This document shows positions 5,530 to 5,594 of a stretch of 5,594 nt of DNA, piece after piece; within the stretch, counting starts at the first letter, position 1; every line of letters begins with the position of its first letter. The notes beneath the pieces were generated by a model. It did not search any database. It was not told the origin of the DNA and was given only the letters and a program-made list of their open reading frames with translations. The DNA comes from Candidatus Faecivivens stercoripullorum (GTDB taxonomy: Bacteria; Bacillota; Clostridia; Oscillospirales; Ruminococcaceae). The position numbers and the translations under genes were made by a program. The stretch is taken from positions 1-5,594 of the forward strand of contig DVLW01000156.1 of assembly GCA_018715285.1 (NCBI GenBank), given 5' to 3'.

Positions 5530-5594
5530 AAAAAATCCTTCCATTCCGCCGCCGGATGCGGCTGATTATCAAAGCGTTTCATCATAAAGCACCA
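5523..5594 (-). CDS. Possible 3' end of an upstream gene overlapping the queA start
   Basis: Entering from the window edge, one minus-strand frame is open for 23 codons, ends in ...PAAEWKDFLC and stops with TAA at 5525-5523. The other two frames stop within 11 codons of the edge. If real, it overlaps queA by 7 bases (GTGTTAA), suggesting translational coupling. The residues do not match the RuvB C-terminus that often precedes queA in Firmicutes, and I do not recognise them. The stretch is too short to be sure it is coding. Confidence 0.35.
   Translation of the reverse strand, partial: WCFMMKRFDNQPHPAAEWKDFLC
5536..5542 (-). promoter_or_regulatory. Ribosome binding site deciding the queA GTG start
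   Basis: On the minus strand, GGAAGGA (5542-5536) is followed by six T residues and then GTG at 5529. This near-ideal site and spacing selects GTG over the upstream in-frame ATG at 5544, two of whose bases lie just beyond the site. The result agrees with the family N-terminus. Confidence 0.8.

Noticed and set aside
5545..5594. Search for a preQ1 riboswitch upstream of queA
   Set aside because: The 50 bases available show no preQ1-I-type hairpin with an A-rich tail. The operon leader lies outside the window.

Overview
The window reads as ordinary chromosomal DNA of a Gram-positive (Firmicutes/Bacillota) bacterium of intermediate GC. Three things suggest this: strong AGGA-type Shine-Dalgarno sites, a DUF2500 protein next to a COG1237-type metallo-hydrolase, and a TGT of the kind I associate with gut clostridia and Erysipelotrichia. 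The lineage below phylum level is a guess. There are no RNA genes, insertion sequences, CRISPR arrays or phage genes.

Layout. (1) Positions 2-961 (+) hold the C-terminal half of the Hsp90 chaperone HtpG, closed by a strong intrinsic terminator (983-1016). (2) The 145-base gap after htpG also holds a candidate promoter (1048-1076), flanked by an imperfect inverted repeat and overlapped by a perfect 8+3+8 palindrome. It precedes three + strand genes: a DUF2500 membrane-anchored protein with a Met/His-rich loop (1107-1490), a metallo-beta-lactamase-fold hydrolase six bases downstream (1497-2282), and a protein of unknown function with an N-terminal SAP/Rho-N-like segment (2353-3279). (3) A hairpin with an A-tract on one side and a T-tract on the other (3288-3334) ends this group. 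It also serves the convergent minus-strand operon. (4) That operon is queA (4498-5529) followed by tgt (3347-4477), two sequential enzymes of queuosine tRNA modification. A fragment of a further minus-strand reading frame overlaps the start of queA at the window edge.

How the genes work together. On the minus strand, Tgt exchanges the wobble guanine of GUN-anticodon tRNAs for preQ1. QueA then adds the epoxycyclopentanediol moiety from S-adenosylmethionine. No preQ1 synthesis genes are visible. On the plus strand, DUF2500 and the hydrolase are almost certainly co-transcribed; the third gene may be. Their joint role is unknown. I do not see a clearly new system. The least explained items are the palindromic control region at 1027-1090, the HM-repeat loop of the DUF2500 protein, and the unrecognised 308-residue protein.
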